Shown here: positions 44,956 through 55,285 of the stretch, piece by piece | How the letters are laid out: every line of letters starts with the position of its first letter | How positions within the stretch are numbered: the stretch's first letter is position 1 | Source of the DNA: Thalassia testudinum | Lineage: Eukaryota; Streptophyta; Magnoliopsida; Alismatales; Hydrocharitaceae | Length of the DNA: 64,000 bases | NCBI GenBank assembly: GCA_037157565.1 | Contig: JAZHRO010000036.1 | Span: 130,084,001-130,148,000, forward strand | Reading direction: 5' to 3' | The notes under the pieces: model-generated | Database searches by the model: none | Told to the model about the DNA's origin: nothing | The model's input: the letters and a program-made list of their open reading frames with translations, nothing else | Position numbers and translations under genes: made by a program

Positions 44956-45013
44956 GTTCTTCATCAAATCCACCCCTAGGCCATGTTCTTCATCAAATCC
45001 ACCCCCAGGCCAT
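44956..45013 (+). repeat. 29-bp tandem duplication
   Basis: Units 44956-44984 and 44985-45013, beginning GTTCTTCATCAAATCC, differ by one base. Only one unit is present in the 5' LTR near 37498, so the duplication arose after insertion or in the last transposition cycle. Confidence 0.85.
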
Positions 45014-46082
45014 GTAGACCCATCCCAGGAAGACCTCCAGGTCCTCAATTGAGAGCCTCAACCTCAGCTGCTATACCAATTGAATGAAGCATCCAAAGCA
45101 GCTACACGAGAAGAAGATGTGGGAAAGATAGTCCCACATCGTGGATTTCCAAAGTAGTAACCGCGCATATATTGATTTTGTGCATAGGCTCTATTGCCCA
45201 AGCACTGAGGGGTCGGGTCCCTCCTACCCCTTTACCCACACATCTGCTAACCCGCCTATGCCACTCCTCACCTGCGACCCATGCACGCAGGCCTGGACAC
45301 TATTCGAGATCTGTTTACTCGAATATGGATCCGATTAGACTTAGGGTCAGAGAGAGAAGGAAGAGAGGAGGAATTTTTAAGAGAACGAGGGAGGGTTTTG
45401 CTCCTCTGTGTATGTGGCTAACACTTAGTCACTGAAGGACTTAGTTCCCTGTGCTGTGAAGGAAGAAGAGAAGAAGGGAAGAAAGGAAGGCTAGCACTAA
45501 AGAAGAAAGCCTTAAGCAGAGAAGAAGGAAAGCTAAAGTAGAAGAAGAAAGAAGAAGAAGAGAGAGAGAAGCGAAATAAGAAGGCTTTGAGAGCCTTATG
45601 CACTTTAAGCCGTCTGATGCCTGATTCTGTCGTCTGAATTCTGAAACCTTGAGGGATTAAGGCCACTGTGGATTAATTTGGCCACTTATCTGATGTGGCA
45701 TATCTGATTGATAACACTGTTCATATATTTGAGTATATTGAGTAGTTGATATATATGTTTGATTATGGCTAATAATTGGTGATTCAAATCGCCATTATTT
45801 ATCTTAACTTCTTTTTATCATTGTGAACTATTTAGATACTCATGTTTGTCATTGAATATCAATTTGAATAGGTTATTATTCATTGAATATCTTTATTTAC
45901 ACTCAATTCTTTGTGCTCATTGATTCTAAGTGAGATTAATGTTGTGAATTCCACATTTGCTCCTTGTATTCGACCTCAGACTCCATTGTAGAACCTGAGT
46001 TATAAATTTTATCTGTTTTCGAGCAATTTCGACTTGCTACAATGATTGCATCCTTTAAAACATCAACTCGCTTTGATTAACA

Positions 46083-47019
46083 TCTTCCTTGCTTGGCTGC
46101 TTCTCTGGCTGGTGGTGGCACATGAGAGAAGGGAAGTGGAGAAGGCACCAAGGGGACAGAGTGTCCCCTTAATCTTCTTCTTCTCCTTCTTCTCTTGGCC
46201 GACTATAAGGTGGATTGAAGGTGGAATTTATGAATCCAAAGGATGATCTTATGGTGGTGGTTAAGGGGGGTATATATAGGACTTTTGAAGGGAGAGGTTG
46301 GCATAGACACATGTAGGGCTAGGATGGGTTAAAAGGGTAGTTATGGGTGGTTAAAGGGATCCAATGGAGGGTGTTAGTTGGTGCCACCTAAAGGGACGCC
46401 ATGGGGGTAGTTATGGTGGATAAGGGGTGTTTAAAGTTGGTGCCAACCATGGAAAGGTGCCATGGTTTGGCGCCAACTAAAGGGGCTTCTAGAAGGGGTG
46501 TAGGTGGATGGTTAGGATGGTTTATAAGGGTAGGTGTATGGTGGTGATGGAGGGGGTTTTTGGAGGGAAAAGTGGCGCCACTTTTGTGGTGCCCTTTGGT
46601 GGTGGTAGTGGGTTGAAAGGGGGTGAGTGGGTTGGCGCCAAAAAGAAGTTTTAGGAGTAGGAGCTAGGTGGACTAGGTTTAGGTCTCTTTTTGGTGAAGT
46701 CAGCTAGGTAGGTTGGGTGGCCATGTAGCTAGAGCTAGCTTTGACCTTAGCTAAGCTAGGTAAGCTAGCTTAATGAGTATGTAGGTAGAGGAGGAGGTAT
46801 GCTGGAGGTAGGGTTTAGGGAAGAGGAACTGAGGAAGGAATGTTTGGAGCTGAACTGGAGCTAATAGCTGTTGAAGGGAGTTGCAGGGAGCTACTTTAGC
46901 TGGCTTAGCTTGCTAGTTCTTTGCTAGCTGCTAAGCCAAGCTAAAGTGAGTTGGCTTCTGCTAAAATATGCTGAGGTGAGCTAGTTCTGATCTTCCCAGG
47001 GATGACCTAGCTAGCTGCG
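46083..47019 (-). repeat. Ath1 5' LTR, right piece
   Basis: Colinear with sLTR-c 59874-60694 and 62330-62460. It includes the uninterrupted sequence GGCTTAGCTTGC that is the empty site of sLTR-d. It is rich in AGCT and GGCGCC palindromes (46467-46476, 46571-46582, 46632-46641). It ends at the Ath7 insertion, with ctgcg (47015-47019) as the expected target duplication. Confidence 0.87.
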
Positions 47020-48750
47020 TGTTTGCATGCTAAATCAGTGTTTTAAAATTTTCGCGTTGCAGTATAGCCAAAATAGCGCTCAAATAAATAAATTTATTAC
47101 TTGAAAAAGTTTTGAGGTCGAACACAGGAAGCAATATGGAATTCAGTTCTCAAAATTGCAATTTAAGACATGAAAGCTATGAAATTGTAAACAAAAACTA
47201 TTTCAGAATAAAGTAGCAAGTGTCAGGCTGCAAAAATAATGGAGTAAAATGGTGATTTAGATCACCAAGTACTCCTTACAATGATAGCTAATGAACTCAA
47301 TGTATATATGTTTGAAATGCACTCAAACCAATCATCTGATTTACTAATCAGACGGCTTAAACTGCTCAAGCCTTTCTTTATTCTTCTTTTTCTTTTCTCT
47401 TTCTCTTCTCTACCTTTCTTCTTCTTTCAGCTACGACCCTTCCTCTTCTTTGTGTTCTCTTACTTTCCTTCTCTGTCTCTGGCTTCCTTCACACAGCAGG
47501 GAAAGAGCTTCTGAATTTGGCTAAGTGTTAGTCAGTTCTCACCAAGAGCAAAACCCTCCCCCTACCTGCGCAGGCTCTCCTTCTCTCTTTCTCTCTTTAG
47601 GATCCGCTCTCCTAGAGCCACAGGGGTAATCGGATTATCAGACCTAACGTACCTGGGTCCAAGCTCACCAGCAGTGGGTGATTAGCGAGGAGTGAGGCTT
47701 AGGTTAGTTAATGGGTCAAGCCAAGTCCACGAGCAGAGGTCACGGACGTGGTGCAAGTGCGTGGGTGAGAGGGACCTCACCCCATGTCTTGAGGCGATAA
47801 GGCTATAGCACTTTTGCAATTTATGTGCCGCGGGACACTCTTCAACTGACAATGTGGGACTAAACCACATCCCTTCTTCATGTGCATCTGCAGCAAGAAG
47901 ATTCCTCTAATTGGCGTAGCTGCTAAGGTCCTAGCATCTAGTTGACCGCCTAGGGCAGTACCTAAAGCAAGTCCGCACGACCTGGGACTTCCACCTGGGG
48001 TAGACGAGATCTGGAGCAAGCTTGAAGCTCCTTTGAAGTTATTCATCAATGGCGGCTAGGGGACACACCTGAAATCAAGCAAATGGCCTCTCGACCCTAT
48101 CAGAAGGTTTAGAGAGTATCGCCGTAGCACGGCGAGTTTGTTGAGGATGTCGGTGTGGCGAATGGGTGTGGATGGTGGCCAAATGGTCATAGGTTAGGTA
48201 AGAGATGATGGGTCTATTTGGGGCGGTGTTCTGGTGGATGATGGATAGAAATGAGAGAGGGGAAATGAGTGGAGAGGTGTGGGAGAGGTTTTGAGGTAGT
48301 CAGCGAGGGGTTTGGTGGTGTGTGGAGAGAGATGTACCCCGCCGGAGGTGTGGCCAGAATGGTGGAAGACGATGGAGTCGCGGAGGCATGGTCGAGGTCG
48401 AAACGGCGTGTCAAAAGTGCTAGTGTAATGAGGAAGAGTTTAGGGAGCAATTGAATGTAGTAACAGACGAAGTGGGAAGGAGAAGGCGCCAGTTGTGGTG
48501 TTGCCAGCGTCGAAGAAGAGAACAGCTCCAGAGATAGGGAAACGACGAGGAAGGAGATTAAGGCGTCGGCTGGTATGGCTTGACGCAGGAAGAAACGTGG
48601 AAAATAACTCTATTGCTGGTATTGTGAATGGAGGACAAAGAAGGATGGAGGAGCTCGCCAGACGTCAAGGAGCCTTCGGCCGAGAGAGAGAGGAATTGGG
48701 GGGGATCTTGGCCGATTTCGAGCGTAGGGAGAAGGTCTGATCAGGAGGTT

Positions 48751-48758
48751 CTTTTATA
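48751..48758 (-). promoter_or_regulatory. TATA box, Ath7 3' LTR
   Basis: Minus-strand TATAAAAG, also present at 63690-63697 in the 5' LTR. Confidence 0.65.
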
Positions 48759-48777
48759 GACCTCAGGGAGAAGTTTT

Positions 48778-48805
48778 AAGCTTGGGAAGCAAGCTTCCCA
48801 AGCTT
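48778..48805. repeat. Perfect 13-bp-arm palindrome upstream of the Ath7 TATA box
   Basis: AAGCTTGGGAAGC (48778-48790) and GCTTCCCAAGCTT (48793-48805) are exact complements around AA. The 5' LTR copy near 63719-63742 is slightly altered. Confidence 0.88.
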
Positions 48806-49707
48806 GGAAATCTTGCCAGAGTTAGAAAATTCCTTGATACCCAAATTTCTCATGCGTTCGCATGGGAGATTGGGAAGGTTTTGGGGTGTGGGATTTAGCT
48901 CAAAAGGAAAGGAATTTCTTGACGAACTTCCCTTTCAAATTTGAAAGGGATTAATCAAGAAATCAAGGGGTTCTTTCCAAATCAAGGTCGCCGAAGCAAG
49001 TAGGAATAGGTTTAATGGCAGCAGGGATGTTTTTGTGACAATGATGACAAAGTTAGGGGTCTATTTGAAAAGATTTTGAAAGTTAATGGCATAAATGTAA
49101 TCAGACAGGACCAAGTTACAAACTAGGTCAAGACAAATTCATCTTGGGTCCAAATTTTGATACAAATCTAATTTGGACCTAAGGGATCCAATGGTGAAGT
49201 TGGATTTTGGTTTTGACCACGTTTGACTGGGTAATTTATGCAAAAACCTAAATTAGGGTAGATGCCTGTCTGAGACTCTATTCTGGGTCAAAATAGATTT
49301 TGATGGTCAAATTGAATATTCCAAACCCTAGAGAATATTTTTCTATGAATTTTAGAAGGTTTAGGTGAATTTTATCTTGACTAGAACCTCAGTTAATTAA
49401 GTGGGTCTGTTTTTAGGGTTTCAAAAGTCATTTAATTCTCAGAATACATGCAAACCCTTTTCTGATTGTTCGAACCCACTTCTTAGCCTTTTAGGACCAT
49501 TTGACCCTTAATTAACCCTTAGGAAAACCCGTGGCTGTACTGCATTCATGATATCATGGTAAAATTACAGTTTTAACCCTAGTTTCTTATTTTTTCCTCA
49601 GAATGATTATGTAGTGACTTATGGCTCTATAGCAGTTATGTAGGAGCCTTTACTAACTTAATTGGATCAAAATGTGCTAGTTATGGATCATGATGGTGTT
49701 CCCATCA

Positions 49708-49736
49708 TATCCTCATGCCTAGCTTTTGCTAGTCCC
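49708..49736 (-). promoter_or_regulatory. Ath7 3' polypurine tract
   Basis: Minus-strand GGGACTAGCAAAAG then CTAGGCATGAGGATA next to the LTR start. Confidence 0.8.
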
Positions 49737-51039
49737 TTAGCAAAATTTCAAGGTATTAACTTTGATTCTAGACCATGTGCCCTTCTATGCTTAAAACTTT
49801 GATGTGTGCTTTCTTTTGTAGATTAGGTTAGAATGATGATAGTAGGCCTAGAGGTACTCAAGTACCAACCAAAATCCGAACCTGACCAGTTCTAGCCTCA
49901 GTCTGTCGTGAAGGTTTCTAAGGCCCACTGGAAGTAACCTAAGGTTCGTTGAACTCCACAGTTAAAGCACCCATGCTTGTAACATGTTTTAGCCTAGGTT
50001 CAGTTTACATTGCATTTTTGTAAGAGAGAGATAGAAGAACTTTTCTTTGCTTTTGGAGAGTTTTCTCTCTCTTTTCCTTTTATTTCTAGCCTCGGATTAG
50101 CTTTACAACTCGGTCTGTATCGAATTCCTAGTTCCCACCGTCAATCCTCGTAGGGCCCTTGACAATCGATGCTTCAAGATAGCACTGCCCATGGCAACCC
50201 CTAGAACCATGGCTTTCAAGATTTCGAGATAATCCCACCCATGGCGTTCTGTAGCTAAATTCAGACCATAGCAATCGACATTTAGTGATAATGCCGCCCA
50301 TGGTATTTGAACCAGCACAAGGTGCTTACATGCCCCCAGTATGATATTTAGCTATCCTAAGAGACAAGCACCGAGGAGATGATATGTTATTGCGCATATT
50401 CGAGGGGAATTTCCCACCTCTCCACGCCAGGAACTCGTCTAAATCAACTTGTGTTGATCAGCCACTCATAATTTAGGTAACTTTTTTATAATAGATTTAA
50501 CGCATTTTGCGTGATTTGATATTTAAGCGCACTGAACCAGACTATGTGTGGATTGGAGTGCTTAGGTTACCGAGTCCTGCAAACCAGGGGTCAGTTAACA
50601 AGGTCGAATAATCCCTAAGCCTTAGACCTAATACTTAAGCTTCACATTTTCCCCAACCTCTTGAGGACTATCCAGATCTTAGTAGATACTTAAATTTTTA
50701 TGCGTAGGATTGCAGCCCAAGAGGCCTAAGATCAGCATTCTTACTAATCTCTTTTTGTTTCTTTAGCACTTTTTGTCTTTCATTTTCTTTTTTTTGATTT
50801 GATCTAGAACTAAGTCAATTCCGTAATCTTTTACTAATGACTACCTCTTTTTCTTTTCTTTTCAAATTGTGCTCCTTTTTGACATTTTTATCTCCTCCCC
50901 TTTTCTCCTCAACAAATGATATCAATTCAAAATTTCCTCCCTTCTATTTTTGTTCTTTTCCATTTTTTTTTGGTATAAGTGATTTTTTTGATGAAACCCT
51001 TTCTTGTGAAGTGATTTTCATAGCATTTTGTACTTTAAT
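49737..51039 (-). other. Ath7 non-coding 3' cassette with triple module
   Basis: It matches the Ath6 cassette throughout. The three modules are at about 50277-50304, 50207-50245 and 50167-50195 (copies 1 to 3 on the minus strand). A T-rich stretch (A-rich in the element sense) is at 50735-50985. Confidence 0.75.
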
Positions 51040-51074
51040 ACCCCCCCATGCCTATGATTTGCAATGCCCTCATT
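51040..51074 (-). promoter_or_regulatory. Ath7 internal PPT-like box (PPT1)
   Basis: Minus strand AATGAGGGCATTG, then ATAGGCATGGGGGGGTA. Confidence 0.8.
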
Positions 51075-51280
51075 GTAAATTAGGTGGGTTCGAGTTCAGC
51101 TTAGATCATTCATTAGAACAGGTGTTGGGTGGGTGGATGGGTCGGGTTGACTATTGCAGACGATTTCAAGCTCGGGTATGGGTACCAGAGGTGGAGTTGA
51201 TTGTTCTAATGGATGAACCCTAAAGTGCAATATGAGTTCAGTATAAGATGTGTCAAGAAGGGTTTCGGGCTTTTTCCAAA

Positions 51281-51300
51281 TAACGGGTTGCCTCCCGTTA
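51281..51300 (-). promoter_or_regulatory. Ath7 post-pol hairpin
   Basis: TAACGGG and CCCGTTA form a perfect 7-bp stem around AGGCAA (minus strand), shortly after the integrase region. Confidence 0.82.
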
Positions 51301-51485
51301 AGCGATGAGTTTAATGCCATCAGCCGGGTGCAATGAGCTTAGGGAGAATGGAGGGTAAAAGATGCCTCAGCCAAGTTTGTATCGGTGAGTTCAATGAACG
51401 GTTTGAGTCTCTAACCATTCATGACAAAAGGTTCTGAATCATGGCTGAGTTGACTGATTTCGACAGCTCCATTTCCAAAGATTCA

Positions 51486-52739
51486 TCAGACAAGGTATGG
51501 TCCAATCCATTTTGATCTAAGTTTTCCTAGGAAAAATTTAAGTTTGGCATCAAAGGGTAGGATTTTCTGACCAGGGAAAAAGATCTTTCTGGATATGTGT
51601 TTGTCGTGAAAGGCCTTAACCCACTCTTTATAAATTTGCGAGTTCTCATATGCGTCATGGCGTAGTTCATCGATCTCGCTCATTTGAAGCTTTCTGTGGG
51701 TTCCTGCCTTATAAAGATCAAGATTGCAATTCCGTACTGCCCAATAGGCCTTTTGCTCCAATTCAACAGAGAGGTGACATGCCTTCCCGTACACCAATCT
51801 GAAGGGAGACATGCCTAATTGGGTTTTATAGGTAGTCCTATAAGCCTACAAAGCTTCCAGAAGTTGGGATAACCAATCTTTCCTATCAGGTCGAACAGTG
51901 ACCTGGAGGATTTTCTTGATCTTCCTGTTTGATAACTCAGCTAGACCATTAGTTTGGGGGTGATAGCGAGTCGAGATTCTATGCGACACCCCATAGTTGG
52001 TCATCAGTGATCCAAACTGAGCATTCGTGAAATGGGTTCCTCCATCGGAGATTATGGCACATGGAATCCCGAACCGAGAAAAGATATTCTGATGAATGAA
52101 TTTGATAACCACCTTATGATCGTTGGTTCGGGTTAGAATGGCTTCGATCCATTTGAACACGTAGTCAATAGCGAGAAGAATGTATTCAAAGCCGTCCGAA
52201 ACAGGGAAGGGTCCCATAAAATCAATCCCCCAGATATCAAAGATTTTGTATACGAGAATCGGCTATAAAGGCATCATATCGTGGTGGCTCATGTTACTTG
52301 AGGTCTAGCATCGAGTGCATGCCTTACAGTGATTGTATGCATCTTTGAAAATCATGGGCCAATAAAAGCCACACTGGAGGACTTTTGCTACGGTTTTATG
52401 ACCAGAGAAGTGTCCACTGCAGGCCTGGTCATGGCAGAAGGACAAAATGTCCTGAATTTCCGCTTCTGGAAGACATCGTCTGATGATCTGATCAGCACCA
52501 ATGTAGAAGAGATACGGGTCTTTCCAAAAGTAATACTTGGCATCGGAAAGTAATTTGTCCTTCTTGGCTTTTGGCCAATCTGATGGAATCTGATGTGATG
52601 CCAAGTAGTTTACTAGATTAGCAAACCATGGAAGTCCTGAACTAATAATCAGGAGGTGCTCATCGGGAAAATGTTCAGTAATGGGTCTGAAAGGGTTGAT
52701 AATGTCGGAAGGAAGGCGGGATAAGTGATCAGCTACCAC
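51486..52739 (-). pseudogene. pol: Ath7 pol: integrase (decayed)
   Basis: Zinc-binding region: SFCHDQACSGHFSGHKT ... CKACTRC (52305-52739), in frame with VADHLSRLPSD of the RNase H end. The core at 51846-52217 keeps Asp in LAIDYVFKW, Asp in IISDGGTHF and Glu in NGLAELSNR. The C-terminal part at 51486-51812 has [14 protein letters not shown] and [12 protein letters not shown], the GPY/F module. Single stops lie near 51843 and 52218-52304. This is the best preserved integrase in the window, but not one open frame. Confidence 0.9.
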
Positions 52740-53035
52740 ATTCTATTTTCCTGCCTTGTCACGAATCTCGAGGTCAAACTCTTGCAACAGCAAGATCCAG
52801 TGGATTAGCCGAGGTTTCATGTCCTTCTTCACAACGAGGTGTCTCACAGCAATGTGATCTAAGTAAATGATAACACGGGAACCCAACAGATACGATCTGA
52901 GCTTTTCCAGGGCAAATACTACGGCTAGCAGCTCTTTCTCAGTAACTGTGTAGTTACGCTGAGCCTCGTCAAGTGTCTTTTTAGCGTAGTAAATGACCAC
53001 AGGTTCCCTGTCTATTTTCTACCCAAGTATCAAAC
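52740..53035 (-). pseudogene. pol: Ath7 pol: RNase H
   Basis: [20 protein letters not shown] leads into [13 protein letters not shown] (catalytic Glu). [10 protein letters not shown] follows in place of the usual YTDHSALRYL; the Asp is kept but flanking residues are changed. Stops border the piece on both sides, at 52740-52742 and near 53020. Confidence 0.88.
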
Positions 53036-54400
53036 CTACAACGTAATCAGATGTATCGTACATGATCTCAAAGGGTTGAGACCAATCAAGGGGTTGTAGG
53101 ATAGGTGCTTGGGTAACTCGATCACATAGGACTTCAAATGCCTGAGTGCACTCCTTGGAGATTTCAAAAGGGGCATCCTTAGATAGAAGATTAGTGAGGG
53201 CGCGTGTGATTTTCGAGAAATTGGGAATGAATCGTCGATAAAAACTGACATGCCTCAGGAAGGATCAGATGTCTTTGACCGAGCTAGGCATAGGGAGTTT
53301 AGAAATCAGATTCACCTTGGCTCGATCAACCTGGATGCCCTTTTCAAAGATAAGATGTCCCAGGACAATTCCCTCAGGTACCATGAAGTAGCTCTTTTCC
53401 CAGAAAAGAACCAAGTTCACATCGATGCATCGCCTGAGGATTTGGACCATGTGCAAGAGGCAATTGTCAAATAATTCACCATATACCGAGAAGTCATCCC
53501 TGAAGACTTCAAGGTATTCACCTACCATATCTAAAAATATGGCAAGCATTCACTGCTGAAAAGTAGCGGATGCATTGCAAAGACCAAACGGCATCCTTCG
53601 GAATGCGTATGTTCCGAAGGGGTAGGTGAAGGTGGTCTTCTCTTGGTCCTTAGGATGGATTGCGACCTGATTGTAATCGGAGTACCTATCCAAAAAGCAG
53701 AAGAATCGATTTTCCGATAGTTTCTCGAGAATTTGATCAATGAACGGTAGTGGGAAATGATCCTTCTTCATAGAGGAATTGAGTCTTCTGTAATCAATGC
53801 AGACTCTCCATGAGTTTGCTATACTGGTTGGTATGGTTTCTCCGATTTCAATCATGATGACGGTGAGACCTGCCTTTTTAGGCACAACTTGGACTGGGCT
53901 CACCGACCGACTGTCAGAGATTGGGTAGATGATCTCTGCATCTAACCAGTTGATAATCTCCTTTTTCATGACATCCTACAAATTTGGATTCAGGCGTCTC
54001 TGCATTTCATGGGATGGTCGTGAGCCCTCTTCAGTGTAGATGTGATGTGTGCAGTATGAGGGGCTGATACCAGTGAGATCATTGAGAGTCCATCCAATGG
54101 CTCTTCGATGTTGCTGGAGAACAGAAATCAATTGTGTTTCTTGATTAGGTGTGAGTCAGGAGTTGATAATCATAGGAAACGTTTGATTGGAACCTAAAAT
54201 GATGTGCTTGAGATGATCGGGAAGAGGCTTTAATTCCAAAATCGAGTTGTCAATAGCAACGGGTGGTTCAAGATGGGTGTCGGGAGCAAAGGAAGGAGCT
54301 ATGGGTGTGTCTAGGCTGAGTTTGGGCTCTTCTAATTGTGGGTTTTAATCCTCTTGTGGTTGATCAGAAATAGTTGATTTTTCCTTGATAAAGTCGTAAC
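53036..54400 (-). pseudogene. pol: Ath7 pol: reverse transcriptase, active site FRDD
   Basis: The frame 53550-53969 gives IINWLDAEIIYPISDS, VSPVQVVPKKAG, WRVCIDYRRLN, DHFPLPFIDQILEKL, DQEKTTFTYPFGTYAFRRM and PFGLCNASATFQQ. A TGA stop at 53550-53552 stands where relatives have Cys. The frame continues at 53265-53549 with the active-site motif FRDD (53493-53504) in place of FMDD, then FSVYGELF and EGIVLGHLI. A broken thumb/connection reaches 53036. The upstream linker 53970-54400 is degraded. Confidence 0.92.
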
Positions 54401-54421
54401 CATAGCTTCAATATCACAAAT

Positions 54422-55273
54422 CTATTCTTTGACTCCACAATTAATTCCTTGTTGGGCCTTAAAGATGTCGATCTTTAGTGTCTTGCTCCCAAATTTTAAT
54501 TCAATTTGGTCCTCCTCACAATTGATATTGGCCCTAGCAGTGGCCAGAAAGAGTCTCCCTAGTATGATCAGTGTATTCTTCACATTCTCGGGAGCATCCA
54601 TGTCTAAGATGATAAAATGTACTAGAAAATAGAAATCATGTACCCTAACTATGACATCCTCGAGAATTCCTTTTAGTGACTTAATTGATCGGTCAGTTAG
54701 TTGTAAAGTCATTTCTATCAGTTTAAGTTCAGAGTCCTCGTAGTAGTCAAGTAGAGATGTAGGTATCAAATTTATGGAGGCTCCTAAGTCTAATAAAGCT
54801 CGGTGAAATCGTATATCACTGATTTCACAGGAGATCAAAGGGGTGTCTGGGTCTTTTGCCTTAGGCGGGAGTTTTCTCAAAATGACAGAGTTGGCTTGCT
54901 CTGACAGTACGATCGGATTCCCGTCTTTGGTTCGCAGCTTACGCTTAGGTGTACATACGTCTTTCAGAAATCGTGTGTAGGCCGGTACGTGGCATATCGC
55001 ATCCATCAAGGGGATGTTTATATGGATCGACTCAAAGAGCTTAACCAGGTCCTCCTCAAGTGCCATGGTTTTGGTTATCTTTTTTCCTTTGGTCAAGGCC
55101 TCGAGAAATGGAACCTTAGATGGTTCCTCTAGAATAGGTCTAGGTTCTTGATCTGGGATAGAGGTGTCCTGGATGACTATCCTAGGGTTAGGATTTGTAT
55201 TACCAAGCTGGGAGTGGCTTGGATAAGGTGGGTCCTGTGTTTTTTTGCCAGTACGGATAGTAACAGAATTCAA
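54422..55273 (-). pseudogene. pol: Ath7 protease and upstream linker
   Basis: An open frame of 283 codons, the longest coding piece in the window. The first 75 residues are a Pro/Ser/Thr-rich linker. ESIHINIPLMDAICHVPAYTRFLKD is followed by the aspartic protease with ALLDLGASINLIP at about residue 162, LQLTDRSIK and a flap-like VRVHDFYFLVHF. LIILGRLFLATARANI follows, with Leu where relatives have Pro in GRPFLAT. Confidence 0.88.
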
Positions 55274-55285
55274 TCTTGCCTGGTT

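Larger units (their letters stand above)
36971..46082 (+). mobile_element. Ath6: non-autonomous Athila-like element with an acidic ORF
   Basis: Parts: truncated 5' LTR, PBS, leader with a 210-bp block shared with Ath7, two ORFs of unknown function, post-ORF hairpin, PPT1, cassette with a triple 39-bp module, 3' PPT and full 3' LTR. No gag, RT or integrase is present. LTR edge, leader block, hairpin and cassette all match Ath7, which is in the opposite orientation. Ath6 therefore probably depended on proteins of an Ath7-like partner (inference). It lies in the Ath1 5' LTR. The left target flank was deleted, so its duplication is not testable. Confidence 0.85.
43256..46082 (+). repeat. Ath6 3' LTR (2.8 kb)
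   Basis: It begins TGATGA TAATG TCATCA and ends GATTAACA. TATAAAGGG is at 44205-44213, with a palindromic block (CCAAGCTTGG inside GAGCTT...AAGCTC) just upstream. A 29-bp tandem duplication at 44956-45013 is single in the 5' LTR. U3-side sequence (43560-43870) matches the Ath7 LTR in inverse orientation. Poly-purine AAGAAG runs lie near 45460-45570. Confidence 0.92.
8607..47019 (-). mobile_element. Ath1: autonomous-type Athila element, backbone of the region
   Basis: Order on the minus strand: 5' LTR (36573 rightwards, broken by Ath6 and Ath7), PBS 36550-36567, leader, gag, protease, RT, RNase H, integrase, post-pol hairpin, PPT1 and 3' region. Ath5 splits RT at 31312/18147 and Ath4 splits the post-pol hairpin at 16088/9411. 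Both breaks close exactly when the insert and one target duplication are removed. The 3' LTR must lie left of Ath2, outside the window. A solo LTR of the same family is present complete at 59154-63059. All coding regions carry stops or frameshifts. Confidence 0.9.
47020..49707 (-). repeat. Ath7 3' LTR (2.7 kb)
   Basis: On the minus strand it begins TGATGG GAACA CCATCA at 49707 and ends GCATGCAAACA at 47020. TATAAAAG (minus) is at 48751-48758, with a 13-bp-arm palindrome at 48778-48805 just upstream. It contains the empty site of sLTR-c at about 48120-48142 (CGCCGTAGCACGGCGAG). Confidence 0.93.
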
